Positions 10,789 through 20,324 of a stretch of 64,000 nt of DNA are shown here, one piece after another. This DNA comes from Molanna angustata (lineage: Eukaryota; Arthropoda; Insecta; Trichoptera; Molannidae), in contig OY754990.1 of NCBI GenBank assembly GCA_963576475.1, positions 12,765,061 to 12,829,060 on the forward strand, given 5' to 3'. The first letter of the stretch is position 1, and the number at the start of each line of letters is the position of its first letter. A model generated the notes under the pieces. The model was not told the DNA's origin. It worked only from the letters and a program-made list of their open reading frames with translations, and did not search any database. The translations under genes and the position numbers were made by a program.

Positions 10789-11477
10789 CCTAACTAGAGG
10801 ATGCTAAGAAGTTTTTCTATGAGAATTGCATTGCAGAGACATATCTAAATACTTAGCGCATGTGCGTCGGTGTAAATTAACATTTGTGAACTGCCAAAAA
10901 GTAAGGTTGATCGTGAGGAACTTTACGAGTGGTTTTGTTTAATATTTGTCGATATTTGTCGACCTTCTTGGCTCAGTGGGTTGGGTATCTGACTGCTGAT
11001 CCAAGGGTCCCGGGTTCGATTCCCGGTGGAGACACAGTTTTTAATTGTGTTTTCAGTCTGGATCTGTGAGACGATTAATATCGTAAGTCTCCAGAATGTG
11101 GCAACTTGTTATTGGGTGCGTGTTAAATTTAATATTTGACATAGTACCTGTTAGTTGCCCGAGAAGTAATAATAATAATAATAATATTGACTTCGTTGAA
11201 TATGTATTTGGTAATTTTGTCAAATCAAATCTCACACAGAGTATTCAGCGATCCATACGAGATGCCAAAAATTCGCTGAGATTTCAGAAGAATCGTGACA
11301 TCGAGCTGTCAGTGTTATCTTGGTTACATATGTTTGTGTTGTTATGACAAAAAACAATTTAAACAATAATGTGAAATTCTACGCCATCAAACTTAAGTTT
11401 GGCATAGTATTTAGTTAGTGATGTCTCTGCAATGCAATTGCTAACTTAAGAATACTAAATACTCCAGTGAGGTTAGG
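10789..11477. repeat. Foldback element with ~70-bp imperfect inverted repeats
   Basis: Left arm 10789-10856 and right arm 11403-11477 match as reverse complements, best over aattgcattgcagagacat. The interior includes a SINE. The arms are diverged, suggesting an old DNA-type element. The exact ends were not resolved. Confidence 0.55.
10960..11187 (+). mobile_element. tRNA-derived SINE, family 1, copy A
   Basis: Starts with a tRNA-like head: A box TGGCTCAGTGGGTTGGG near 10969 and B box GGTTCGATTCCCGG near 11012. A tRNA-unrelated body follows, ending cctgttagttgcccgag, then an (AAT)n tail. Two more copies are at 12194-12420 (minus) and 48347-48585 (plus). The head is a SINE promoter, not a functional tRNA gene. 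Confidence 0.85.
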
Positions 11478-12193
11478 AGTTAGTATTTAGTTAGTTAGGA
11501 CTGTGCATTCGGGACTATGTCTCTTTGTTGCATTGGACCTGGTTGAGGCATGTGCAAGAATTATTCCACACCACACAAGACAGAGAGTTTCTCCAGGATA
11601 CATAAAGAAGAACTGTCTTTAGGAAGAAATATCAACGCAAGAAATTTGATTTAAGCTGTTCTAATTCTTTTAATTTATAATGGAATTCAACCAAATATAT
11701 AAATCGATAACCTAATATATGTACATACCTGTAACTATCTTTTTCACTGTCACATGCTAAAAATTTCCTGGGTTGATAAGACATTTAGTACTCAGAAGAG
11801 CAAATGTAGAATACAAGTTGATCAACGCAGTTAAGTGATGGAAGATAGCATATGTGGGTCATGTTCTATAAAATGAAAAGTGTAGGTTGCATCAGCTAAT
11901 TATGAAAAGCAAAATTTATTTATTTATTTTAATGGTAAACAGGGTAGAACCCACGGGTTTTCCCTATGCAAAAATTTCATACAAAAACTGTGAAGCCTGC
12001 GCGAACTCCATTTGAGTATCGAATATTTTTTTAATTGCATATACGCAAACATTGGATTTTTTGTCAAATGATATTTTTACTGACAAACTTTTTAACATCT
12101 CAATAGAGACGAATTTGGGATATTATAGAAGAACCAGGAACTCAAGGCACCTACAGGGCTTACGACCTGTCATCGGCTGGTTTATGTGATCAC
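11478..12193. other. Intergenic DNA, no gene seen
   Basis: Unique-looking AT-rich sequence with short simple repeats. No frame longer than a few dozen codons looks coding. Confidence 0.4.
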
Positions 12194-12420
12194 TTTATTT
12201 TATTTTATGTAGCTTCTCTGGGAACTAACAGGTACTATGTCAAATAATTATTTAACACGCACCCAATAACAAGTTGCCACATTCTGGAGACTTATGATAT
12301 TAATCGTCTCACAGATCCAGACTGAAAACACAATTAAAAACTGTGTCTCCACCGGGAATCGAACTCGGGACCTTTGGATCAGCAGTCAGATCCCTAACCA
12401 ACTGAGCCACGAAGGCCGAC
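12194..12420 (-). mobile_element. tRNA-derived SINE, family 1, copy B
   Basis: Reverse-complement copy of the 10960 SINE. On the minus strand the head begins GTCGGCCTTCGTGGCTCAGTT at 12420. The B box is slightly decayed (GAGTTCGATTCCCGG). The tail is (AAATA)n at 12194-12209. Confidence 0.85.
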
Positions 12421-12483
12421 AATTAACGTTCACCAATTATGCCTTCTTATTGAGTTCCCTTATCAATGTTTTGCTCTTCTTCT

Positions 12484-13533
12484 CCCCATTCCATTAATGC
12501 GGGAGTCCCTCAAGGGTCCATTCTATCTCCAACCCTATTCCTCCTAGATATAAATGACTTGCTCTTACGCGCCCCCATCCACTGTTACGCTGATGACAGC
12601 ACAGTCCATGACAATTTCTCTTTTGACAAACCTCCTAAACAGAGTGAAATATCAGAAGCCCGGAAAGACCTTCATCAAAAAATAAATAGCTACCTCCACT
12701 CAATCAATACCTGGGGTGAAAGTAATCTTGTTTCATTTAACGTCTCAAAAACCCAAGCCTGTCTAATTTCTGCGAAGAGAAACCCCAATGAATTGCAAGT
12801 GTCTTTCAACGGAAGCACCCTACCTAACAGCAGCTCTATCGACCTGCTTGGAGTATCTATAACGAACCAATTACACTACAAGGGCTCCATCGAAGCTAAG
12901 GTGAAACTCGCCTCCAAAAAATTGAGCGTACTATATAGAGCGCGCAGATATTTTACTAAGACCCAGATCTGTATACTCTACAAAGCGCAAATACGCCCAA
13001 TTATTGAATATGGCAGTCACCTCTGGAGTGGCGCCCCCCAATACCTACTGAATACCCTCGACGCTGTCCAAAGGCGTGCTATACGTCTGATTGATGATCC
13101 ATCACTGACTGATGGATTGCAATCACTAGAACACAGACGCAGAGTCGGTATTTTAAGTTTATTCTATAGATACTACCACGGGAATTGCTCAGAAGAACTT
13201 GCATCTTTGGTCCCTCCTCCACCCACTCGCAACAGAGTCACTCGCTTCACTCAATCGCAGCATCCATTCACAGTGGACCTTCGACATATACGAAAAAGTC
13301 GCTTCTCGAACTCCTTTATTAACACAGCAGCCCGACTGTGGAACGATCTTCCGAATTCTGTGTTTCCATCTTCGTACAACCCGGGTCTTTTTAAAATCCG
13401 AATTAATAAACTCTTTTCTAGATTGCAAACCCCTCCCAACGCTACGTAGTGCGCTTCTTCGGAAGAGTAAAATGGACCCAAATCCTAATAGCTGGCGTCC
13501 CCTACGTAGACATGTTAAAAAAAAAAAAAAATG
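12484..13533 (+). pseudogene. 5'-truncated LINE, C-terminal part of reverse transcriptase
   Basis: The open frame to the stop at 13447-13449 encodes about 320 residues. It starts inside the RT palm with NAGVPQGSILSPTLFLLDIN and carries the catalytic HCYADDS motif. The usual thumb and C-terminal region follows (LGVSITNQLHYK, RPIIEYGSHLWSG) and the end is AARLWNDLPNSVF. The N-terminal half of ORF2, with the endonuclease, is missing, as expected from incomplete target-primed reverse transcription. A short 3' UTR leads to an A-rich run at 13516-13530. The frame itself is intact, so the insertion is fairly young. It is a Jockey/CR1-like LINE; the clade is not certain. Confidence 0.85.
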
Positions 13534-13569
13534 TAATTTTTTTTTTGAAAGTTAAATATTTGAATAATG

Positions 13570-14083
13570 TGTAACAATTCACCTTCTTCTTCTTCTTCTT
13601 TCTCAGCCATCTCTCCACTGCTGGATGTAGGCCTCTTCTAATAGCTTCCACTCGTCTTTTTTCTGGGCTTTTCGAACCCATCCGCTTCCAGCGACAGGGA
13701 CAATATCATCGGCCCACCTTTTCTGGGGCCGGCCTATTCCCCTTTTCATATCCCATGGTCTCCAATTTAGAATTCTGGGTGCCCATCTGTCCGTACCCTG
13801 TCTGGCAACATGACCTGCCCATTGCCATTTAAGTTTTGCAACTCGATCCATGACATCAACAACTTTTGTCTGGCGTCTGATTTCTTCATTTCTAATTTTG
13901 TCTCTTAGACTTACGCCTATCATTTGCCTTTCCATGGATCTCTGAGTGCGTTTTAGCTTATGTATGGTCCTCGCAGTTAGCGTGATAGTTTCCAGACCAT
14001 ACGTAAGCACAGGCAGGATACATGTTTCAAAAACTTTTCTTTTCAGACATGTGGGAATATCTCTGTTTTTAGGACATGTTTAA
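13570..14083 (-). pseudogene. RTE-type LINE, 5'-truncated C-terminus
   Basis: Minus-strand frame from about 14080 to the stop near 13603. It contains CLKRKVFETCILPVLTYGLE, then RTQRSMERQMIGVSLRD, KWQWAGHVAR and WRPWDMKRGIGRPQKRW, ending EEAYIQQWRDG. This series is characteristic of the C-terminal end of RTE/BovB-like ORFs. A (GAA)n tail (ttcttcttcttc on the plus strand, 13582-13600) closes the element. The frame stays open through this remnant, while everything upstream (endonuclease and most of RT) is absent. Confidence 0.85.
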
Positions 14084-14169
14084 GTTTTCCAAAGGCACCT
14101 GCCAACACCTTACAATTCACCTGAAAATAAGGAATTATACTATTGCAATCTATGAAGTAACGAAAAAAC

Positions 14170-14330
14170 ATTTTTTACTCTTACTTTCTGAATATGCCTC
14201 GTATTCCCTCTGCCAGAAAATCCCTCAACCATATCCTCAATATAATCTGTAGATCTTGGTGTCGCAATACAACATGGCCTATCTAATTTGCACACCTTTT
14301 TGATGCTGTTCTTAACATATATCTGATTCG
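14170..14330 (-). pseudogene. Short LINE-like coding relic
   Basis: The minus frame reads YVKNSIKKVCK, then CIATPRSTDYIEDMVEGFSG RGN. A related diverged stretch is at 60780-60910 (KIATRRSL and EGIIEGSPGRERPHREYL in two frames). The EG...GR.RPR-like pattern resembles the end of several LINE ORFs. Family uncertain. Confidence 0.4.
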
Positions 14331-14399
14331 ATTTTGATGAGAATATAAAAAAATAATACATTGGTGTTCTCCAGTGATGACATCTATAAAACAGTATCC

Positions 14400-15475
14400 A
14401 TAATGGATGTGTAAGAACAAGCTAAAACTGAACCCAACAAAAACTGAGTTCCTTTGGCTTGCCTCGCCTCGCAGGCAACAATACATAAATAATGACCCCA
14501 TTGTAATTCAAAATGTCGAAATTACTCCTTCTAACTGCGTAAAATTTCTTGGTATACATATCGACAGTGCACTCTTTATGGATAAACACATTTCTTCCAT
14601 AGTCAGACAAAGTTGTTACTTTCTCAGACAACTTAGACCTATTCGAAGGTGTCTCTCGACAAATGCTGCTAAGGTCATTATAAATTCTTTAATAGTTTCC
14701 CGTGTAGATTATTGTAACGCCATATTAGCACACCTACCGCAATACCAAATCCATAGAATACAACTCATCCTCAATGCAGCAGCCCGTTATATTTACCAGA
14801 TTAACGTTTCTCACATATCTCACCAACACTTCACAAACTTCATTGGCTGAAGAACCCAGAACATATAGAATTTAAAACATGTCTCCTTGTCTTTAAAGCA
14901 CTCAATAGCATGGCCCCGGAATATATATCGGAACTTTGTGTTCCATTTTCACCTAACAATAAACAAACAAAGTACGCTAAGATCAATGAGACCAATCCAA
15001 TAAAAAACTAGTAGAAACCAATCTCACAAATAAACCAAAATACCTATATCGATCTTTTGGTGCTTCTGGACCAAAGTCATGGAACAATCTTCCAATGGAT
15101 ATAAGATGTGCCGAAAATATCAACGAATTCAAGAAGAAATTAAAAACTCATCTTTTCCACAAATCGTATCCAGATTGTCCTTCATCCGTTCAATAATATT
15201 TATTATGTTTACTAAATATTATGCCTGTTTACTTTCAATCGACTATTTTTTTATAATTAATTTCATCTAGATTATGTAATATGTATATAACTAGATTAAT
15301 TTGTGATTTCTACGTATTTTTTTAAGTTTTATATTTCACCATTTTCAATGTGTTAGATATAGGACTAATTTTAACTTATTTTTTTGCAAACTGAAAGAGC
15401 CCTTGAGGTGAACACGGTTGTCACTAAACGGAGCTTTATAAATTGTCCTTATTATTATTAATATAATATAAATGG
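14400..15475 (+). pseudogene. L2/CR1-like LINE 3' end with structured 3' UTR
   Basis: The frame 14407-14850 encodes the RT C-terminal region (KLKLNPTKTEFLWLASPRRQ, VKFLGIHID, VSRVDYCNAIL). After a frameshift near 14845 it continues as FKTCLLVFKALNSMAPEYIS and, after further breaks, FGASGPKSWNNLPMDIR to about 15200. The 3' UTR ends in a strong stem-loop (about 15397-15445, degenerate here) followed by attattatta. The same UTR lies inverted at 19494-19870. This copy is 5'-truncated and broken. Confidence 0.8.
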
Positions 15476-15681
15476 ACAGTTGTTAGATAGTTATATACAG
15501 TTTCCACTGTATATCAATAGATGGCATTTGCAAATATTTCTTATTATTTTTCACATCAACAAGGCACTCGACAATAGGTAAACCTAGTGTTTTAAATGAA
15601 AAACCTTTGAAATTAATAAATTTGTATTATTTTAAAAATATGTCTTATAAATTTGCATTCTGAATAGACATATTCAGAATA

Positions 15682-15858
15682 TGTCCTATTCTGATTCGTT
15701 TCAGAATACGAAAATGTCTATAACCAAAGGGCGACCGTGGATAAAAGGATTCTATGCGCGCGGTATGACGTAATGAGTCCCGTATAAATGCATCAACTTT
15801 TTGACATTTCTCATATACTAAAACTCACGGATAAATTTAAACGAATCAGAATAGGACA
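15682..15858 (+). mobile_element. 177-bp MITE with TA target duplication, copy 1
   Basis: Terminal inverted repeats TGTCCTATTCTGATTCG...CGAATCAGAATAGGACA are perfect over 17 bases and flanked by TA at 15680-15681 and 15859-15860, as for Tc1/mariner-type MITEs. The interior has no coding capacity. A second copy in the opposite orientation is at 55370-55545. Confidence 0.9.
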
Positions 15859-16430
15859 TAATATATTATATTCTTTGATTTAAAATAAAAATTCACGTAC
15901 AAATAATTCATTTACATAATTTTGTTTACATCAAATATAATTTATTTACACAGCATTATTTTCATATAAAAATAAATAAATACTTAATTTAAATATAACT
16001 ACAACTTACAAACAATTCCTAATTATGATTAAGGGATTAGTCAATTGTAGCTTTGTATGATACTAGTACCAAAAAATCATGGATAAAACTCTGTAATAGT
16101 ACTTGCAAATAGTATTTTATAAAAATAAATTGATACAGTTGAATGGATTATACTTTTCTCACACAGAGAAAATTGTAATTTCAAAATTTTTACTGTTAAA
16201 TTGTAGTGATCCACAAAGGTCAGTTCTGGAACCAATCTGATTTATTATGTACATCACAATATCATACTTCATTGCAAACTGTGAAATAATGATTTTACAT
16301 AGTCAAATTATAAATTACCTATGTTTAATCTAAGTAATAATTTTTGAAACAAAAGATATGTTTGAGATCAAAAAAATAATGTAACAAATCACAAAAAACC
16401 AGCTATTTACAGTAATGCAATTTAGTATAT
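15859..16430. other. 3' flank of ZAD gene 1, AT-rich
   Basis: No ORF. It contains the probable 3' UTR of the minus-strand gene; a candidate poly(A) signal is listed separately. Confidence 0.5.
16241..16246 (-). terminator. Candidate poly(A) signal of ZAD gene 1
   Basis: AATAAA on the minus strand, 185 bases beyond the stop codon. Other A/T-rich hexamers are near, so this is only a candidate. Confidence 0.35.
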
Positions 16431-18416
16431 TCAATTACTACTAAAATCATTCGTAATGGAAAATTCAAGTTTGACGTTGTGCGTCGATTTCATATGCTTT
16501 CCCAAATCTTTTGTTCTATAGAAACCCCTGTTGCAATACTGACAGACGTGTGGAGTGTGCTTCAAATGATACTTTAACACATGATACTCGAGAACGCATT
16601 TCTTCGAAAAAGCCGAAGCGCAGTTTTCATACGTACACTTGAACGTCGCACTCTCATTCTGATGCTTCTTCAGATGCCCTAGGAGGTGCTTTTCTTGGAA
16701 GAAAGTCTTGTGACACATGGTGCACTTGTACGGCTTGTCGCCAGTGTGCCTCCGCATGTGCTTCTCGATGTTGCGGAAACTCTTCTTGCAGATGTCACAC
16801 ACGGCGGAGTGCTTGTTCTCGTGGCAGTTCTTCATGTGGACATTGAGCCGGTACTGCAAGGCGAACCGCTTGCCACAGATGTGGCACACCTTGCTCTTGG
16901 TGCCATCGTGCATGACTAGCATGTGCCGCTTGAGGTTGTCTTTGCTCTTCATGCCTTTGTCACACACCTCACACTTGAACTTTCTCTCCTCCGAGTGAAC
17001 CACGAGGTGCTTCTTCAGATTTGTCCCGGACGCGAATGCCTTCCCGCACATGTGGCAGCAGTAAGGTTTCTCAAAGGTGTGATGAACTCGGACGTGGAGT
17101 ATCCTGTCGCCGGTTCGAACAAAGCGTTGTGGACAGTATTGACACTGTATCTGGTCGTCGACGTTGTGCACTCTCATATGAAGGTTCAGCGCGTATTTGT
17201 GATAATAGCTCTTCCCACATATATCACAAATAACACGTCTTTTGATTAGTTTCTTTTTTCCGTTTTCGTCTGGCTCCTCGTTTTTCGCCTCTGGTTCTGC
17301 TGTGCACTTTTCCAAGAATTCCCTCTCCCGCATCTCTTTCAGCTTCTTCGCCAGCACCTTCATCTTGTGCCACTCCTTGGGGTGGCGCTTCCTGATGTGG
17401 GCGTTGAGTGTTCCCACTTGGGAGTACCTCATCTTGCAGTGTCCGCACTTGTGTGGTTTCTCCCCTGTGTGCTTTCTGTAGTGTACGATAAATGCCGACT
17501 TATTCAACGAGAGGATACCGCACGTTAAACATTTGATCATATCCTTCATTAGGCAATGTTCACTTTTCTTAAGAATAACGTACTTTGAATCTAAATTATT
17601 ATCATTTTTAGCTATGTCTACTTTTTTTTTCGAACTTAACGTAACATCAACAGTGTCTTCTTGATCGGATTTTGGTAATACATCTGTTGTGGCATCATTA
17701 TTCAGAGGCGTAGTTTTCCATTTTTTTCGCGTCTTAGCAAACGTTTTATTTCTATGATTTGGGAATGTAACATCATGTTCTGATTCAGATATATCATCGT
17801 TTCGATCACTGCAGTAATCGTGAAAGTCCGCATCGTTTTCAGGGTTTGAATTGGATTCCGCTTTGACGGGAATATTTTCCGGTTCCAACTTGTTGTTCTT
17901 TACTATCCTCGCTCTTTTGAGCCTCTTCAAATCATTTCGTTTGTTGGCTGTTTTAGGCGAACGTTTTTTGTTTTTCAGATCGTACAAACTTATTTCCGCC
18001 TCTGAATCGTCGTCGCTGGGGAACGCGACGTATACTTTGTTGGTTGGACACATCTTTGTGTTAGAAAAATCGTCTTTATCCGGGATAAGCTCGGAAACTG
18101 CGGACGTGTATTCATCATCGTCTTTTTCGTATTTAATCGAACTGGAAAATATAACTGGAACATTCCAAACGATCAGCTCGTTTAGTTTTTCGCTAGCCAA
18201 ACGCACTTTGCTAATAAACTTGATTACAGTCTTGATTTCGACCTCGCAATCTTTGCACAAGCCAGTTGGTAGGTTATCCTTCCTCACTAGATCTATCCCA
18301 GTATATTCTTTGATCAAATCACTATATCTCGTGCCGCTCAGGTCCTCGAACAAAGACAGTTTTTTGTTACATTCGAATAAACAAATTCGACACATAGACC
18401 GATTGTTATCGACCAT
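16431..18416 (-). CDS. ZAD-C2H2 zinc-finger protein, gene 1 (661 aa)
   Basis: A complete intronless frame from ATG at 18416 to the stop at 16431. The N-terminal ZAD (residues 8-85) has its four cysteines as C-R-I-C and C-K-D-C and would mediate dimerisation. An acidic/basic linker of about 190 residues follows. Eleven C2H2 fingers then run from CLTC (near 300) to CQYC (near 630), ending RGFYRTKDLGKHMKSTH. Finger 8 (CDIC...H...H) is short: nine residues instead of the usual twelve between the second Cys and first His. The last-but-one finger has C-x4-C spacing (CTYENC). The protein should be a nuclear DNA-binding factor; its targets are unknown. Gene 2 is divergent to it, starts 1.9 kb apart. 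The ATG matches the start of the paralogues (about eight residues before the first ZAD cysteine). Confidence 0.95.
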   Translation of the reverse strand: MVDNNRSMCRICLFECNKKLSLFEDLSGTRYSDLIKEYTGIDLVRKDNLPTGLCKDCEVEIKTVIKFISKVRLASEKLNELIVWNVPVIFSSSIKYEKDDDEYTSAVSELIPDKDDFSNTKMCPTNKVYVAFPSDDDSEAEISLYDLKNKKRSPKTANKRNDLKRLKRARIVKNNKLEPENIPVKAESNSNPENDADFHDYCSDRNDDISESEHDVTFPNHRNKTFAKTRKKWKTTPLNNDATTDVLPKSDQEDTVDVTLSSKKKVDIAKNDNNLDSKYVILKKSEHCLMKDMIKCLTCGILSLNKSAFIVHYRKHTGEKPHKCGHCKMRYSQVGTLNAHIRKRHPKEWHKMKVLAKKLKEMREREFLEKCTAEPEAKNEEPDENGKKKLIKRRVICDICGKSYYHKYALNLHMRVHNVDDQIQCQYCPQRFVRTGDRILHVRVHHTFEKPYCCHMCGKAFASGTNLKKHLVVHSEERKFKCEVCDKGMKSKDNLKRHMLVMHDGTKSKVCHICGKRFALQYRLNVHMKNCHENKHSAVCDICKKSFRNIEKHMRRHTGDKPYKCTMCHKTFFQEKHLLGHLKKHQNESATFKCTYENCASAFSKKCVLEYHVLKYHLKHTPHVCQYCNRGFYRTKDLGKHMKSTHNVKLEFSITNDFSSN

Positions 18417-18479
18417 TTTTGAATGTTATAACAATTCTGTCATTTCTAACAAAACGTCAAAACACAACAATCAATAAAG

Positions 18480-18685
18480 TTGACCATAGATGACAATTTG
18501 ACGGAACTAGCATAGAAAAAAAGACGCGTCCGTTGTAGTCGCGTTCCAAAATCGACGGTTTTAACGCCCATCGAGTCAAATTATAATCCGAAGTTATCAA
18601 CAATTCATCAAATTGTAATAAAAAAAAACATCACAATTTATTAGAGATTATTTCATTGTTAATTTTTTTCTAAAATTTTTAGAAA
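18480..18685. other. Upstream flank of ZAD gene 1
   Basis: AT-rich; it may hold the promoter of gene 1, but no distinct element is visible. Confidence 0.3.
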
Positions 18686-18770
18686 GGTAAAGCGGTTAGC
18701 GCGCTAGATAAGTAAACCAGGGGTCGCGAGTTCGAATCCTGCCACAAGCGATTTCGTTCACCTAAAGAAC
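18686..18770 (+). mobile_element. tRNA-like SINE relic, family 2
   Basis: A-box-like AAGCGGTTAGCGCGC and B-box-like GAGTTCGAATCCTGCC, followed by gatttcgttcacc...acaagc. A short piece of the same body lies at 22303-22330. There is no acceptor-stem pairing of a real tRNA gene. Confidence 0.5.
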
Positions 18771-19493
18771 AAGCTTTTATGCTTAGTTTAGGAAATGTAC
18801 GAAGATCTACATAATATATCGTATATTTATTAATTTTATTTTGAGAAAAAAACAGCTATTATATATTTTACACTAATAAAAAATATAGTAATCTTCTTCT
18901 TCCGATGGCTCTACAGCCCATATCGAGCCTTGCCCTCCATCAATCCTCGCCTCCAACTCGTCCTGCTGCTGTCCTCCAGTCTGCTACTTGCAGTAATTGT
19001 TCTGCATTGCTGCTATCAGGAAAGTGTAATTGTTACAAAGACATATTCACTATTTCTTTTCTAAAAAAATATTACGAAGTAATTGAATCCAATTTATTTA
19101 CAATGAGATACCCGTGTCAATATTATAATATGAAAAATTAAAACTTCACCGTGAAATCTATTAACATTTGAAGTTCGCGTGAGTGAATTTATCATTTCGT
19201 CAATTTATTAAATTTTTATTTTTTATTCAAATTTACAACGTTTAAATGTGTTACATATTATATCTTGATGGTGATTAGCAATTTGATTACTTATCAAACA
19301 CACATTTTTATTTTATTTTGTTGTTTTTTCCCCGTTATAATGATGCGCATATCAATTTATAAATTCTGGTTAGTTGGAAGAAATTTTCAAATGGCAATTA
19401 GGCTGCCAGTGTATGATATATTTGTATATATTGTACAAAAAAGATAAATTAACAAACCATTCTCAAAAAAGCATTTATATAAATATCTTGCTT
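18771..19493. other. Intergenic AT-rich DNA
   Basis: No supportable gene. A serine/proline-rich 78-codon frame at 18905-19141 has no domain and I regard it as chance. Confidence 0.4.
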
Positions 19494-19870
19494 AATAATA
19501 ATAATAATAAGGACAATTTATAAAGCGCCGTTTAGTGACAACCGTGGTCACCTCAAGGGCGCTTTCAGTTTGCAAAAAAATAATTTTAAATTAGTCCTAT
19601 AGCTAACACATTGAAAATGGTGAAACATTAAACTTTAAAAAATTCAGTAAGTTAAAATTAAGTTAAAATTAGTCCTATAGCTAACACATTGAAAATGGTG
19701 AAATATAAAACTTAAAAGATACCTAGAAATCACAAATTAATCTTGTTACATAATCCAGATGAAATTAATTATAAAAAATAGTCGATTCAAAGTAAACTGG
19801 CATAATATTTAGTATCTACACATAATATTATTGATTTAGTATCTACACATAATATTATTTATTTAAATAT
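19494..19870 (-). repeat. Inverted copy of the L2/CR1-like LINE 3' UTR
   Basis: The reverse complement matches about 15200-15475 closely, including the terminal stem-loop AAAGCGCC...GGCGCTTT with an inner GTGAC/GTCAC pair and the (ATT)n tail, which here is longer. Inside, a ~65-bp segment (gtcctatagctaacacattgaaaatggtgaaa) is tandemly duplicated. No RT coding remains. Confidence 0.85.
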
Positions 19871-20324
19871 TTGGCAAGTGAATCGGACTGTCGATTCATC
19901 ACTTTTCTATCTAGAATATATATTTTGATACCTACTTGTAATATTTTACGAATTGATTAAAAGATATTTCAATAATTAAAAATGACGGTTTTCTTTGAAA
20001 GGTAATATATAGATAATAATATTTTTGATAGTATTTCGATTTTTAAAATGATTCCGTTATAATTATGAAATGAAATCAATTCTTTTTTCGATATAAATAG
20101 AAGTAATTTTGATTTCTTTATATAAAAAACAGCTGGTCTTCTTTTTGACGTTCTGCGCATCTTATTTTTGTTTTAGTGTTTTCGTCCATTGTATGCTTCA
20201 ACGCCATTTTGCGACAAGTGATTCTGCTCGGAATTATTTTCCCGAATTTCGCTCAAATTCTAACCTGTCAAAAATTGACTTGTTTTGTAAATATTGTAAA
20301 GTAATTTATTTTTTGTAAATCAAA
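19871..20324. other. Upstream region of ZAD gene 2
   Basis: AT-rich 5' flank. tttatataaaaaac at 20117-20130 could be a TATA-like element for the plus-strand gene. No other signal is clear. Confidence 0.3.

Noticed and set aside
10960..11040. A tRNA gene
   Set aside because: A and B boxes are present, but the same sequence with a shared body and tail occurs three times, so it is a SINE head.
16686..18477. Several frames opposite and overlapping ZAD gene 1 (and similar ones over genes 2 and 3)
   Set aside because: Antisense or shifted shadows of finger-coding DNA; they are Leu/Val/Ser-rich with no independent features.
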